Part shown: positions 1-6,618 of the stretch, one piece after another
Layout: each line of letters starts with the position of its first letter
Numbering within the stretch: position 1 is the first letter of the stretch
Assembly: GCA_022866195.1 (NCBI GenBank)
Contig: JALHUF010000523.1
Coordinates: forward strand, 1-11,338
Direction: 5' to 3'
DNA length: 11,338 nucleotides
Source: Terriglobia bacterium
GTDB taxonomy: Bacteria > Acidobacteriota > Terriglobia > UBA7540
Position numbers and translations under genes: made by a program
The notes under the pieces: model-generated
Told to the model about the DNA's origin: nothing
What the model saw: only the letters and a program-made list of their open reading frames with translations
Database searches by the model: none

Positions 1-228
1 CCCGACACCCAAGGGCTAGATCTGCGCGGGCAAGCGGCTGACCTGGAGCTGAGTTTGAAGCAGGAAACTTACCAGGAGATGCAGCGCCAGGGGTTGACGT
101 TGAGTCAGCGGGTCAAGCTCGAGCCCGATGCCCACCAGCTTCGCGTGGTAGTTCGGGACCGCACTTCCGGCGCTATAGGTGCCGTTGTCATCCCGCTCAG
201 CCAGTTCCTCAGTGTCCAGGGCAGCTAG
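1..228 (+). CDS. C-terminal end of a VWFA-related acidobacterial protein (5' partial)
   Basis: An open frame enters at base 1 and ends with TAG at 226-228, giving 75 residues and no start inside the window. The readable part has the pattern LDLRG...LSLKQETYQEMQRQGL, then QLRVVVRDRTSGAIGAVVIPL and a short tail. This resembles the C-terminal beta-rich segment of the secreted VWFA-related proteins that are abundant in Acidobacteria, where a phrase like 'LRVVVRD..TG..G...IPL' closes the protein. The von Willebrand A domain itself would lie upstream, so the call rests on the tail alone. The function of these proteins is not established; they are usually exported. The gene converges on the minus-strand esterase, with only 42 bases between the stops and no convincing terminator there. 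The open frame on the opposite strand over the same bases has no recognisable features and is taken as a shadow. Confidence 0.62.
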   Translation, partial: PDTQGLDLRGQAADLELSLKQETYQEMQRQGLTLSQRVKLEPDAHQLRVVVRDRTSGAIGAVVIPLSQFLSVQGS

Positions 229-270
229 TAGCGGCCAATCCCCCACCAGCCGGACCGCCTGACGTGAGTG

Positions 271-1839
271 CTAACGCTGGTCGGCAGTGACTCCGGGCCA
301 ATCGTCTGTGCGGAAGGGAGAAGCCGGAAGGCCCGCCCGGTTGAATAGATTACACTGCGGATAGTCCGCCCAGGCGTACCGCGCGGCCACGGGGCGTGGT
401 ACGCTCTCGCTGCGCACCACAACCGTCTCGCCGTCGATCCTGGCGTCGGCAGGGAAGAACTTGCGGTCTTCGCCGGCGATTTCAAAGCCTTTCAGCGGCC
501 TGCCGCCCTTAGCCACCAGCCCTCCGGCTACTTGCTTGAATCGCAAGCGGATCTTGTCGTTCTCAACGCTCAGCGATTGATAGATGGGCCCCGAGTGGAC
601 GATGTCCTTTCCGTAAGCAATCGCCTCGGCGGCCAGGGCCAGCCGCCGCCCGACTTCCTGCTTGTTCTTCGGATGAATATCGTAAGGATCCCCGATGTCC
701 ACCGCCACGGCCATCCCCGTCTTGGGGAGGGAGAGCGTCATGAGCTGAGCTTCGCGGAGCTCTGCCCAGGAAGTCTTGGGAGAATATTCCTGGATGAAGC
801 TGGCCAGTTGCACGAAGAGGAAGGGGAAGTTGCCCAGGCCCCAGGCACGACGCCAATCCTGAATCATCACGGGGAAAAGTTTGCGGTACTGGTAGGCCCG
901 GCCGGCATTGGATTCGCCTTGGTACCAGATTGCGCCCCGAATTGCATAAGGGATTAGGGGCGCAATCATTCCGTTGTAGAGCCCCGCCGCGCGCCAGGAG
1001 TTGCTGCGCGGATCGGCAGGGAATTGGGGAGGGGAAGGCGCAGGTTTGCCCTCAGCCTCGGCCTTCTGCGCTGCCTGATTCCACTCCTCCAATTGTTGGC
1101 GATACTTTTCCAGAAGCTTCGGATACTCGGCTAGCTTCTGCTGCCCGTCCTTTACGATGGGTGCGAGTTCCGGCTCGGCAGCAAGCGCCGAGGCGCTTGT
1201 CCAAGCCTCGGCTGGCGTCCCGCCCCAGGAGCTGTGAATCAAACCTACCGGTACGTCTAATGCCTTATGGATCTCCCGGCCGAAGAAATATGAGACCGCC
1301 GAAAACTCTCCCGCCGTCTGCGGGCTCGCCACGACCCACTGGCCTTGGACATCCGCCTGCGGCTGACCAGCGACTGCCTTCTTCACCGTGAAGTGCCGAA
1401 TCATTGGGTAGTTGGCGGCGGCAATCTCCTGGTCGGCGTTGAAAACTCCTCCCCAGGCGCGCGGACTGTTGCCGACGGCCATCTCCATGTTGGACTGCCC
1501 CGAGCAGATCCAGACCTCGCCGACCAGGACGTTGTGGATCGTCAGCTTGTTCTTGCCAGCGACGCTCATCTCGAAAGGCCCACCTGCCTCCAGCGGGCCA
1601 ATCTCCACCTTCCAACGGCCTTGCGCGTCGGCGGTGCCGGAGGCCCGTTGCTCGCCCAGGGTGACTACGACTTCTTCGCCCGGGTCGGCCGTGCCCCAAA
1701 TCGGGACCTTTGCGTCCCGCTGGAGCACCAGGTTGTCACTGATCAGCGCCGATAGCTTCACCTCCGCAAGGGCAGTAGGTACGGAAAGCAGAAAGCAATT
1801 CAATAGCAGGATAAGGACTTTGGACGTTGCATGACGCAT
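271..1839 (-). CDS. Secreted sialate O-acetylesterase-like SGNH/GDSL hydrolase (SASA domain)
   Basis: 522 residues with a signal peptide (about residues 1-25, LILLLNCFLLSVPTALA). Residues 26-105 look like the N-terminal beta-sandwich of this family (VKLSALISDNLVLQRDAKVP). The catalytic SASA domain follows, with the nucleophile motif GQSNME at 114-119 (Ser116), SSWGGTPAEAW at 203-213, WYQGESN at 305-311 and a DxxDIHP motif near 384-390 supplying the likely catalytic His389. A Lys/Glu-rich helical insert lies at about 232-266. Known relatives remove O-acetyl groups from sialic acids or from plant polysaccharides. In a soil-type acidobacterium a hemicellulose substrate is at least as plausible, and the sequence does not decide this. 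The ATG at 1839 is preceded by AAGGAGA (1847-1853) at good spacing. It lies downstream of the tRNA-Thr gene on the same strand, so read-through is possible; a weak promoter of its own may lie at 1896-1925. Confidence 0.9.
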   Translation of the reverse strand: MRHATSKVLILLLNCFLLSVPTALAEVKLSALISDNLVLQRDAKVPIWGTADPGEEVVVTLGEQRASGTADAQGRWKVEIGPLEAGGPFEMSVAGKNKLTIHNVLVGEVWICSGQSNMEMAVGNSPRAWGGVFNADQEIAAANYPMIRHFTVKKAVAGQPQADVQGQWVVASPQTAGEFSAVSYFFGREIHKALDVPVGLIHSSWGGTPAEAWTSASALAAEPELAPIVKDGQQKLAEYPKLLEKYRQQLEEWNQAAQKAEAEGKPAPSPPQFPADPRSNSWRAAGLYNGMIAPLIPYAIRGAIWYQGESNAGRAYQYRKLFPVMIQDWRRAWGLGNFPFLFVQLASFIQEYSPKTSWAELREAQLMTLSLPKTGMAVAVDIGDPYDIHPKNKQEVGRRLALAAEAIAYGKDIVHSGPIYQSLSVENDKIRLRFKQVAGGLVAKGGRPLKGFEIAGEDRKFFPADARIDGETVVVRSESVPRPVAARYAWADYPQCNLFNRAGLPASPFRTDDWPGVTADQR

Positions 1840-1895
1840 CGCTCGATCTCCTTAGTGCCCCTGGGTCAAGGCGTTTCGTGCGCTTTCGTTGGGGG

Positions 1896-1925
1896 ATGTT
1901 ACCGATGACTGGTGTTGATAGGCAA
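1896..1925 (-). promoter_or_regulatory. Weak candidate promoter for the esterase gene
   Basis: On the minus strand TTGCCT and TAACAT are separated by 18 bases, 57 bases upstream of the esterase ATG. Both boxes depart from consensus, so this is only the best candidate in the 1854-2081 gap. That gap otherwise shows no gene and no clear terminator behind the tRNA. Confidence 0.25.
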
Positions 1926-2081
1926 GGGCTAAATAGTCGCCCAGCGGTTCGCTTGTGGCGCGTTCGCCTCGCCTCTGGTTCTACGACCTTTGGCAGGCAG
2001 GCGGGGTGCTCCTGGCGTGATCGCTCCTCTGCCTCTGCGTAGCGATGACGTTGCGAACGGTGCGAGCTTGCGTGGAAGGGG

Positions 2082-2157
<76 letters not shown>

Positions 2158-2168
2158 TTGCATAGATG

Positions 2169-2223
2169 AAAATGCTCACCCAGCAAAGTTAGCGTTGCCG
2201 CCCAACCTGTGGGTGAGCATTTT
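2169..2223. repeat. Perfect 14-bp inverted repeat in the tRNA-Thr leader
   Basis: AAAATGCTCACCCA (2169-2182) is matched exactly by TGGGTGAGCATTTT (2210-2223), with 27 bases between the arms. The centre can fold further on the minus strand as GCG-GCAA-CGC, a GNRA-type tetraloop. The arms end in A4/T4 tracts on both strands, as in a bidirectional terminator, but the long loop is unusual for one. It lies between the tRNA promoter and the mature tRNA 5' end. Confidence 0.8.
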
Positions 2224-2273
2224 GAGAGGAGAGTAGAATGGCGGACGCGCCCCGCCAGACTAAACCCGCAGCG

Positions 2274-2302
2274 AGTCTAGAAAATCGGCTACTCCATGTC
2301 AA
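2274..2302 (-). promoter_or_regulatory. Sigma70-type promoter for tRNA-Thr
   Basis: The -35 box TTGACA (2297-2302) and -10 box TAGACT (2274-2279) are separated by exactly 17 bases on the minus strand. Upstream of the -35 box the DNA is AT-rich, with an A6 tract near 2317-2322 like an UP element. Just after the -10 box the sequence CGCTGCGG is GC-rich, as in discriminators of stable-RNA promoters under growth-rate control. The predicted start is near 2267, about 110 bases before the mature tRNA. Confidence 0.75.
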
Positions 2303-2430
2303 GGGAATTATCACGGTTTTTTACCGCATTTAAGTGCTGGAATATCAACAAGTTACAGCGCTTTCCGCGCGTGCAAAGGTAATCGTAGGGATTTCCTGGG
2401 GAATCGCGCTCTCGACACTGTAACACTATG

Positions 2431-2449
2431 AAAATACAGGACTTGTATT
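2431..2449 (-). terminator. Weak terminator-like hairpin at the end of the DUF6599-like gene
   Basis: On the minus strand AATACA-AGTCC-TGTATT is followed directly by TTC, so four T in a row end the element. The stem has six mostly A-T pairs and overlaps the stop codon, so it would be a weak terminator at best. A 7-bp inverted pair GTTACAG (2352-2358) / CTGTAAC (2418-2424) lies just downstream, but its 59-base spacing makes it a poor terminator. Confidence 0.25.
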
Positions 2450-3533
2450 AGCTCAGATTCAGCCGGATGATGGTCTCGTGTTCCGGATTGGCCCATTCCC
2501 ACTGCGGGAACCATTTCGTTGCAGCGCGCCGGCCAAGGAAGACCAGGATTCCTCCGCCAACGCCGAACCCGGCGATGAAGAAAGACAGCAGCAGATTGGC
2601 AAGCACCAACTCCATTACTTGCAGCGTGAACGACTTGGCGCCCGGGTAGGGCTCATTCCAACTGACGCTCGCGGTGATTTGAAACTGGTCCATCAATCTC
2701 TTTGCGGTGGTTGCTGAGCCCGATCTCAAAACCAGGATAACAATTGACCCGCTGCGCCTCCCATAGATGGACTCGGCGCCGCGTTCCTGATTAATCCCAA
2801 GGAAACTCTCCATGGCTCCAAAGCGGGCGCGGGCGATTTGCGGCGTAGGGTAAGTGATGGCCAAAACGGTGGCGCGCGCCTGACCGGCAGCGTACTCGCC
2901 CACTTGGACCTCAGCCCCCTGGGCAAAGCCTATCAATTCCGTGCGGAAGTCTGGCAGCACGCGGCGGGCTGCCTCCAATCCGAGCAGGTATCGCTCCGAC
3001 TTTGGCACTAAGCCTCGGATGGGCAACGCCGCGGGCAGGCGGGCCATATCGGCGTGGAGGCGGCCAGTACCTCCCACGAAGATGAGGAGGGCAGTAAAGT
3101 TGTCGTCCGAGAGAGCGGCGCCCGGGGGACGGGAAGCGCGAATGAAGAAACGCCCCCGGGCCAGCAATGCGCCCTGCGGCCCCATCAGTGTGAGTTCCAT
3201 GTTCTTCACTGGTTCCATGGCCTGGGTCTGGTAGTAGGTGAGGAGGCCATAGGCGGAGGAGGGATCCAGAGCTTCCTCCACCAACACCTCCGCCCTTTGC
3301 ACCCCGAGATGATAGGTGCGATGCACCACCGTCTTGACCCCGTATTCGCGCTCGATAGCAGGGTCTCCACCCCACTGGCGGACCTCCTCTGCGTCCTTGG
3401 GTTGTGTGCTCACCAGGTGCCAGTTGGCGGCAGGAATCAGGGGAATAACCGTGTGCTTTTGTGCCCTCGCCAGGCAGAGAACGGCCAGCAAGGTAAACAA
3501 AAGCCCGAAGTGGACGACCAAACGGCGGATCAT
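2448..3533 (-). CDS. DUF6599-like membrane-anchored exported protein, function unknown
   Basis: 361 residues. Residues 1-25 form a signal peptide (LLFTLLAVLCLARA). The body contains ANWHLVSTQPKD at 36-47, GDPAIEREYGV at 56-66 and DPSSAYGLLTYY at 90-101. These resemble a family found mainly in Acidobacteria and annotated DUF6599 (the label is from memory). A strong hydrophobic stretch at about 306-333 (LANLLLSFFIAGFGVGGGILVFL) should be a transmembrane helix, leaving a basic, Trp-rich cytoplasmic tail of about 28 residues. The protein is therefore probably periplasmic with a C-terminal anchor. It starts 14 bases after the amidase stop with no clear Shine-Dalgarno sequence, which suggests translational coupling and membership of the cell-wall operon. 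A role beside the two peptidoglycan hydrolases is inference from position only. Confidence 0.75.
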   Translation of the reverse strand: MIRRLVVHFGLLFTLLAVLCLARAQKHTVIPLIPAANWHLVSTQPKDAEEVRQWGGDPAIEREYGVKTVVHRTYHLGVQRAEVLVEEALDPSSAYGLLTYYQTQAMEPVKNMELTLMGPQGALLARGRFFIRASRPPGAALSDDNFTALLIFVGGTGRLHADMARLPAALPIRGLVPKSERYLLGLEAARRVLPDFRTELIGFAQGAEVQVGEYAAGQARATVLAITYPTPQIARARFGAMESFLGINQERGAESIYGRRSGSIVILVLRSGSATTAKRLMDQFQITASVSWNEPYPGAKSFTLQVMELVLANLLLSFFIAGFGVGGGILVFLGRRAATKWFPQWEWANPEHETIIRLNLS

Positions 3534-3537
3534 CGAC

Positions 3538-3553
3538 TATCAGAATATCAGAA
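3538..3553. repeat. Two tandem copies of an 8-mer at the amidase / DUF6599-like junction
   Basis: TATCAGAA occurs twice in direct succession on the plus strand (3538-3545 and 3546-3553). The second copy contains the amidase stop codon. Two copies may be chance, but junctions on both sides of alaS in this window also carry short tandem units. Confidence 0.6.
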
Positions 3554-5608
3554 ATTGGGAGCGGCGGTGGGAGAGGATGCAGGGGGAGAAGCCCCCACCG
3601 GCGAATCGCCGGAGCGAGCTTGTTGAGTGACCTTCACGCCTCCCAGGTTGCTTACGTAGCGTGTGATGCCGCGGTAGAGGGCCTCGGCAATTCTCCCCCG
3701 ATGCTCCGCGCGTTTCAGCAGGCGTTCGTCCTGAGGATTGGTGAGGAAGGAGATCTCGGCCAGAACCGAGGGCATGTTGGCGCCGATCAACACGACAAAG
3801 GGGGCCTTCTTCACACCGCGGTCGCGTTGCTCGCCACTGAATTTTCGCAACCGCGCATAAATCTCGCGCTGGATCTGCGCGGCGAAATCCTGGGACTCCT
3901 CAATCTTCTCCGTCAGGGCGATCTTCTTGATCAAGTCCTGGAGTTGGTGGACGGATTCCTGGGTGGTGGCGTTTTCTCGGGCGGCCACCTCTAGGGCTTC
4001 TGGGTCCGAGGTGAAGTTCAGGTAGTAGGTTTCGATGCCCCGCGCTCTGCGGTCCCGGCTGCCGTTGGCGTGAATGGAGATGAAAAGATCGGCGGCCTTT
4101 TCGTTGGCGATGGCCGTCCGCTCTTCGAGCGGGATGAAAGTGTCGTCGGCGCGCGTCAGGACAACTTCGGCGCCGGTCTTTGTCTCCAGCAGCTTCTTCA
4201 GGCGCAGGGACACATCCAGGACCAGGTCCTTTTCGCACAGGCCGGTGGGCCCGATGGTTCCCGTGTCGTGCCCGCCATGGCCCGGGTCGATGACGATGCG
4301 CGAGATTTTCAGACCCAGCGCGCGCGTGAGCGTTCGCGAGCCTGACTCCGTGGGTGTCGCGGGCTTGATGCGCTCCGCGCTCTCTGCCGCGGCGGGGAGC
4401 GCACGCTCGCTCTTGCCCGCGGGCGCGGAGGAGAGCGGAGGAATCTTGGCCTCCGTGATTCTCTCCTCCTCGCCTTCCGAAGTCAGCTGCGCAGCTTCGG
4501 CAGCGGTTACGGTGCTTCGACCGGCTGGTCTCGTCGTCGTTTTTGTCTCAGCTTCCTGCCCAGGTTTAGCAGAGGCTGGGGCAGCAGGGCCTGGCTTGCT
4601 TGCTGCCGCCCGGAGCGTCTCCCCCGCCGAGGCGGGTAGTGTTTCCTTAGCGGCCTTGGGCACGGACGCCTTCGCTGCGGCGGGGGATGCGGGACCGTTG
4701 ATGTCAATGACCAGGCGGAAGGGGTTCGGCAGCGTAAAGACGGAATAATCCTCGATCTTCTCTACGTCCAGGACCACCCGCGTGACGGCTGGCTGGTACT
4801 GACCCGCGCGGATCTGGTGCAAGAAGCCGTCTTCGACGGGATAGGTCTTGCCTACCAGAGCAGAACTCAGGCGGGTGTTGAGCAGGTCCAGGACGATGCG
4901 GTCGGGGCTAGGGACGCGGTTGCTCTCGAACTTTACCTCCCCTTCGACGTTGATGACGATGCGGGAATAGTTCGGGCCTACCCAGCGACGAATGGCCGTA
5001 ACTTCCGGCAGCGCGCCGGGGCGGAGCCTCTCTGTCTTGGCCAAGCGGCTGGCTTCACGCTCGGCCAGCAGCCGGTCGATTTGCGCCATCTTTTCCTGCG
5101 CCTCGGCGGCCCTCGGGGAACGCGGATATTTGTCGACATATTCCTGGAAGGTCTTGCGCGCTTCTTCGGGGCTATCGAGGTTGGAGCGGTAGATTTCCCC
5201 GATCGTCAACAAGGCGTCGCGTGACAGGCCGCTGTGGGGATACTGGGCGATGAAGTATCGGTAGGCGTCGACGGCGGCGCGGTAGTACTCATTGCCCGAG
5301 AAGCGCTGGCCCATCTTGGCGTAGAGTTCGGCGACCGACTTCAGGGCCACAGGGGCTTTGCTGTAGGCCGGGTCAGCTTGGTGTACCGCGCGGAAGGTCC
5401 GGATTACCTTCTCATAGTCGGCCTTGATTTGGGGGTTGTCAGGCTGGGAGGCGAGCTTTGTGCGCAGGCGGACCGCCGTCTCGTAAGCCGCGCGCGCCCG
5501 CGCCCGTCGCGAGGCGGCAGGAGCCGAGAGACAGAAGGGAGGGAACGCCAGCGAGCTGGCGAGAAGGAGGGCGCACCAGGTTCGGGTTTCCCGCTTCCTC
5601 GACCTCAA
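3548..5608 (-). CDS. N-acetylmuramoyl-L-alanine amidase with TPR-like, AMIN and Amidase_3 domains
   Basis: 686 residues, exported. A basic n-region and hydrophobic core form a signal peptide at about 1-32. Residues 40-185 are helical and TPR-like, including a YfgC/YbgF-style stretch (YRYFIAQYPHSGLSRDALL). An AMIN domain spans about 200-304 (SRIVINVEGEVKFES, RIVLDLLNTRLSS); AMIN domains target periplasmic proteins to peptidoglycan or secretin complexes. A long Ala/Pro/Lys/Glu-rich linker covers about 305-430. The zinc amidase domain runs at 436-652, with ligands H444 (DPGHGG), E459 (CEKDLVLD), H513 (SIHAN) and catalytic E618 (LAEISFLTN). It should cleave the MurNAc-L-Ala bond. The apparent start is TTG: no ATG or GTG fits, GGAG lies 9 bases upstream, and the signal peptide begins at once. 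It lies 81 bases after the transglycosylase and 14 before the DUF6599-like gene. Confidence 0.92.
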   Translation of the reverse strand: MRSRKRETRTWCALLLASSLAFPPFCLSAPAASRRARARAAYETAVRLRTKLASQPDNPQIKADYEKVIRTFRAVHQADPAYSKAPVALKSVAELYAKMGQRFSGNEYYRAAVDAYRYFIAQYPHSGLSRDALLTIGEIYRSNLDSPEEARKTFQEYVDKYPRSPRAAEAQEKMAQIDRLLAEREASRLAKTERLRPGALPEVTAIRRWVGPNYSRIVINVEGEVKFESNRVPSPDRIVLDLLNTRLSSALVGKTYPVEDGFLHQIRAGQYQPAVTRVVLDVEKIEDYSVFTLPNPFRLVIDINGPASPAAAKASVPKAAKETLPASAGETLRAAASKPGPAAPASAKPGQEAETKTTTRPAGRSTVTAAEAAQLTSEGEEERITEAKIPPLSSAPAGKSERALPAAAESAERIKPATPTESGSRTLTRALGLKISRIVIDPGHGGHDTGTIGPTGLCEKDLVLDVSLRLKKLLETKTGAEVVLTRADDTFIPLEERTAIANEKAADLFISIHANGSRDRRARGIETYYLNFTSDPEALEVAARENATTQESVHQLQDLIKKIALTEKIEESQDFAAQIQREIYARLRKFSGEQRDRGVKKAPFVVLIGANMPSVLAEISFLTNPQDERLLKRAEHRGRIAEALYRGITRYVSNLGGVKVTQQARSGDSPVGASPPASSPTAAPNF

Positions 5609-5626
5609 CCGTTCAGTCTCCGCAAT

Positions 5627-5660
5627 CCTCCGGAGGTAACCGGGTCGCTTCAGACCCGGT
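5627..5660. other. Hairpin and palindrome between the transglycosylase and amidase genes
   Basis: ACCGGGTC (5639-5646) pairs perfectly with GACCCGGT (5653-5660) around a 6-base loop. Two bases away is the perfect 10-bp palindrome CCTCCGGAGG (5627-5636). No T run follows on the minus strand, so this is not a standard terminator. It could stabilise or partly separate the upstream message. The GGAGG of the palindrome is 18 bases from the TTG start, too far to be its ribosome site. Confidence 0.5.
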
Positions 5661-5689
5661 GCTGGTCTCGGGACAGTGTCCGGGACCGG

Positions 5690-6397
5690 CTAGAATTCAT
5701 ACCCGTTGGTGAAGTGCACCACGCCCTGCGCGTCCACGTAACGATAGATGGGAGCCTTGGGCGGCTCTTTCGGCTTTAGCTTACCGTCGCCGGTGGCCGG
5801 AGCGCCGTACAGGCCTGAAACCTTCCGCACATACTCGCGCGTTTCGGCAAACGAAGGAATGCCGCCCTGGCGCAGCACCGAATTCTCTCCCGCGTTGTAA
5901 GCTGCGAGGGCCAAGGACAAGTCGCCGCCGAAAAGATCGAGCAAGTACTTAAGGTAGATTACCCCGCCCTCGATGTTCTGCTTCGGGTCGAAGGGATTCT
6001 CAACACCAAAGCGCATGGCCGTGGCGGGGATCAACTGCATCAGCCCCATGGCACCCTTGCTCGAGAGGGCGTTGGGTTGGTAGTCCGATTCCACTTGAAT
6101 GATGGCGTGGACCAGTTGCGGGTCGACCTGATTGCGGTTGGCCGCCTGCCGAACCAGATGATCGATATCGGCAGGAGGTATAGAGGGGGCGGTGGAGCGA
6201 AGGGCGCGAAATCCGCGGACTGTCTGGCTGCTGCTTGGGGATGCTGGCCCGCCTACGTTGACGTAAACTACACGCCCGTGCTCATCCACCGTCGCCACAA
6301 TTTCGCCCGCCCTTGCCGGTAGAGCACAGAACTGCATCCACGCTAGAGCCAACCCACAGGTCAGCGTCGCGAGTTGCGATTTTGGGCGACTGCGCAT
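5690..6397 (-). CDS. Secreted lytic murein transglycosylase (SLT / family 1-like)
   Basis: 235 residues counted from the ATG at 6397. This start is preferred over the upstream ATG at 6436 because GGAGG (6404-6408) sits 6 bases before it and a proper signal peptide follows (LATLTCGLALAWMQFCALPARA, about 9-30). The SLT domain covers about 78-195. It has the catalytic Glu103 in QVESDYQPNALS, the GAMGLMQLIPATA motif (116-128), and LALAAYNAGE (162-171). This fold cleaves the MurNAc-GlcNAc bond to form 1,6-anhydro-muropeptides. Two similar short segments flank the domain: IVATVDEHGRVVYVN near 33-47 and IYRYVDAQGVVHFTN near 217-231, resembling the DUF4124 motif of cell-envelope proteins. The gene heads an apparent operon with the amidase and the DUF6599-like gene, driven by the promoter at 6560-6588. 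Confidence 0.92.
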   Translation of the reverse strand: MRSRPKSQLATLTCGLALAWMQFCALPARAGEIVATVDEHGRVVYVNVGGPASPSSSQTVRGFRALRSTAPSIPPADIDHLVRQAANRNQVDPQLVHAIIQVESDYQPNALSSKGAMGLMQLIPATAMRFGVENPFDPKQNIEGGVIYLKYLLDLFGGDLSLALAAYNAGENSVLRQGGIPSFAETREYVRKVSGLYGAPATGDGKLKPKEPPKAPIYRYVDAQGVVHFTNGYEF

Positions 6398-6553
6398 TGA
6401 GCTCCTCCCCCGGCGCCCCGGGGGTACAGGGCCCATCCCCTCTCGGTTTCCTCTCTTATGCCACGCACCCGATATGCTTCGGGTTGCTTGGTCCCTTGCG
6501 TTCTGAACAGCGGCTGGCGCTCCGCTTGTCCCGCTCGGACCAATCGTAGAACT
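6398..6553 (-). promoter_or_regulatory. Long, structured 5' leader of the transglycosylase operon
   Basis: The predicted start near 6553 gives a leader of about 156 bases. On paper it folds into several perfect stems: TTGGTCC/GGACCAA (6488-6494 with 6537-6543) enclosing AGCGG/CCGCT (6509-6513 with 6522-6526); ACCCGA/TCGGGT around a 6-base loop (6467-6484); and CCCCCGG/CCGGGGG around a 4-base loop (6407-6424), which overlaps the Shine-Dalgarno sequence at 6407-6408. I do not recognise a known riboswitch class. A cis-acting role is inference. Confidence 0.45.
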
Positions 6554-6559
6554 GGACGC

Positions 6560-6588
6560 ATTATAGCACCCAGCCTTGAAGCGGGCAA
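6560..6588 (-). promoter_or_regulatory. Extended -10 promoter for the transglycosylase-amidase operon
   Basis: On the minus strand TTGCCC (6583-6588) and a perfect TATAAT (6560-6565) are separated by 17 bases. TGC directly precedes the -10 box, making it an extended -10 element. It lies in the gpmA-transglycosylase gap (6437-6618), after the gpmA stop. Confidence 0.8.
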
Positions 6589-6618
6589 ACTCTTCTCAGG
6601 CGGTGTTTTTTGGGGAGC

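Noticed and set aside
16..246. Minus-strand open frame of 76 codons at the left edge
   Set aside because: The opposite strand carries a recognisable C-terminal protein tail through these bases, so the minus frame is a shadow.
229..300. Bidirectional terminator between the two convergent genes at the left edge
   Set aside because: Only a weak ACCAGC/GCTGGT pair with a 25-base loop (245-250 and 276-281) is present, overlapping the esterase gene, with no T run.
2020..2046. ATCGCT/AGCGAT inverted pair downstream of the tRNA as its terminator
   Set aside because: Six base pairs with a 15-base loop and no T run; not convincing as a terminator.
4074..4748. Open frame of 224 codons on the plus strand opposite the amidase
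   Set aside because: Low-complexity Ser/Ala/Val sequence opposite the Ala/Pro-rich linker and catalytic domain of a clear amidase gene; no domain.
6398..6436. Upstream ATG for the transglycosylase at 6436
   Set aside because: It has no good ribosome site and adds a Pro/Gly/Arg-rich stretch before the signal peptide, whereas the ATG at 6397 has GGAGG at ideal spacing.
6398..6553. c-di-AMP (ydaO) or c-di-GMP riboswitch in the transglycosylase leader
   Set aside because: The conserved core bases of those classes are not present in the leader; only generic stems are seen.
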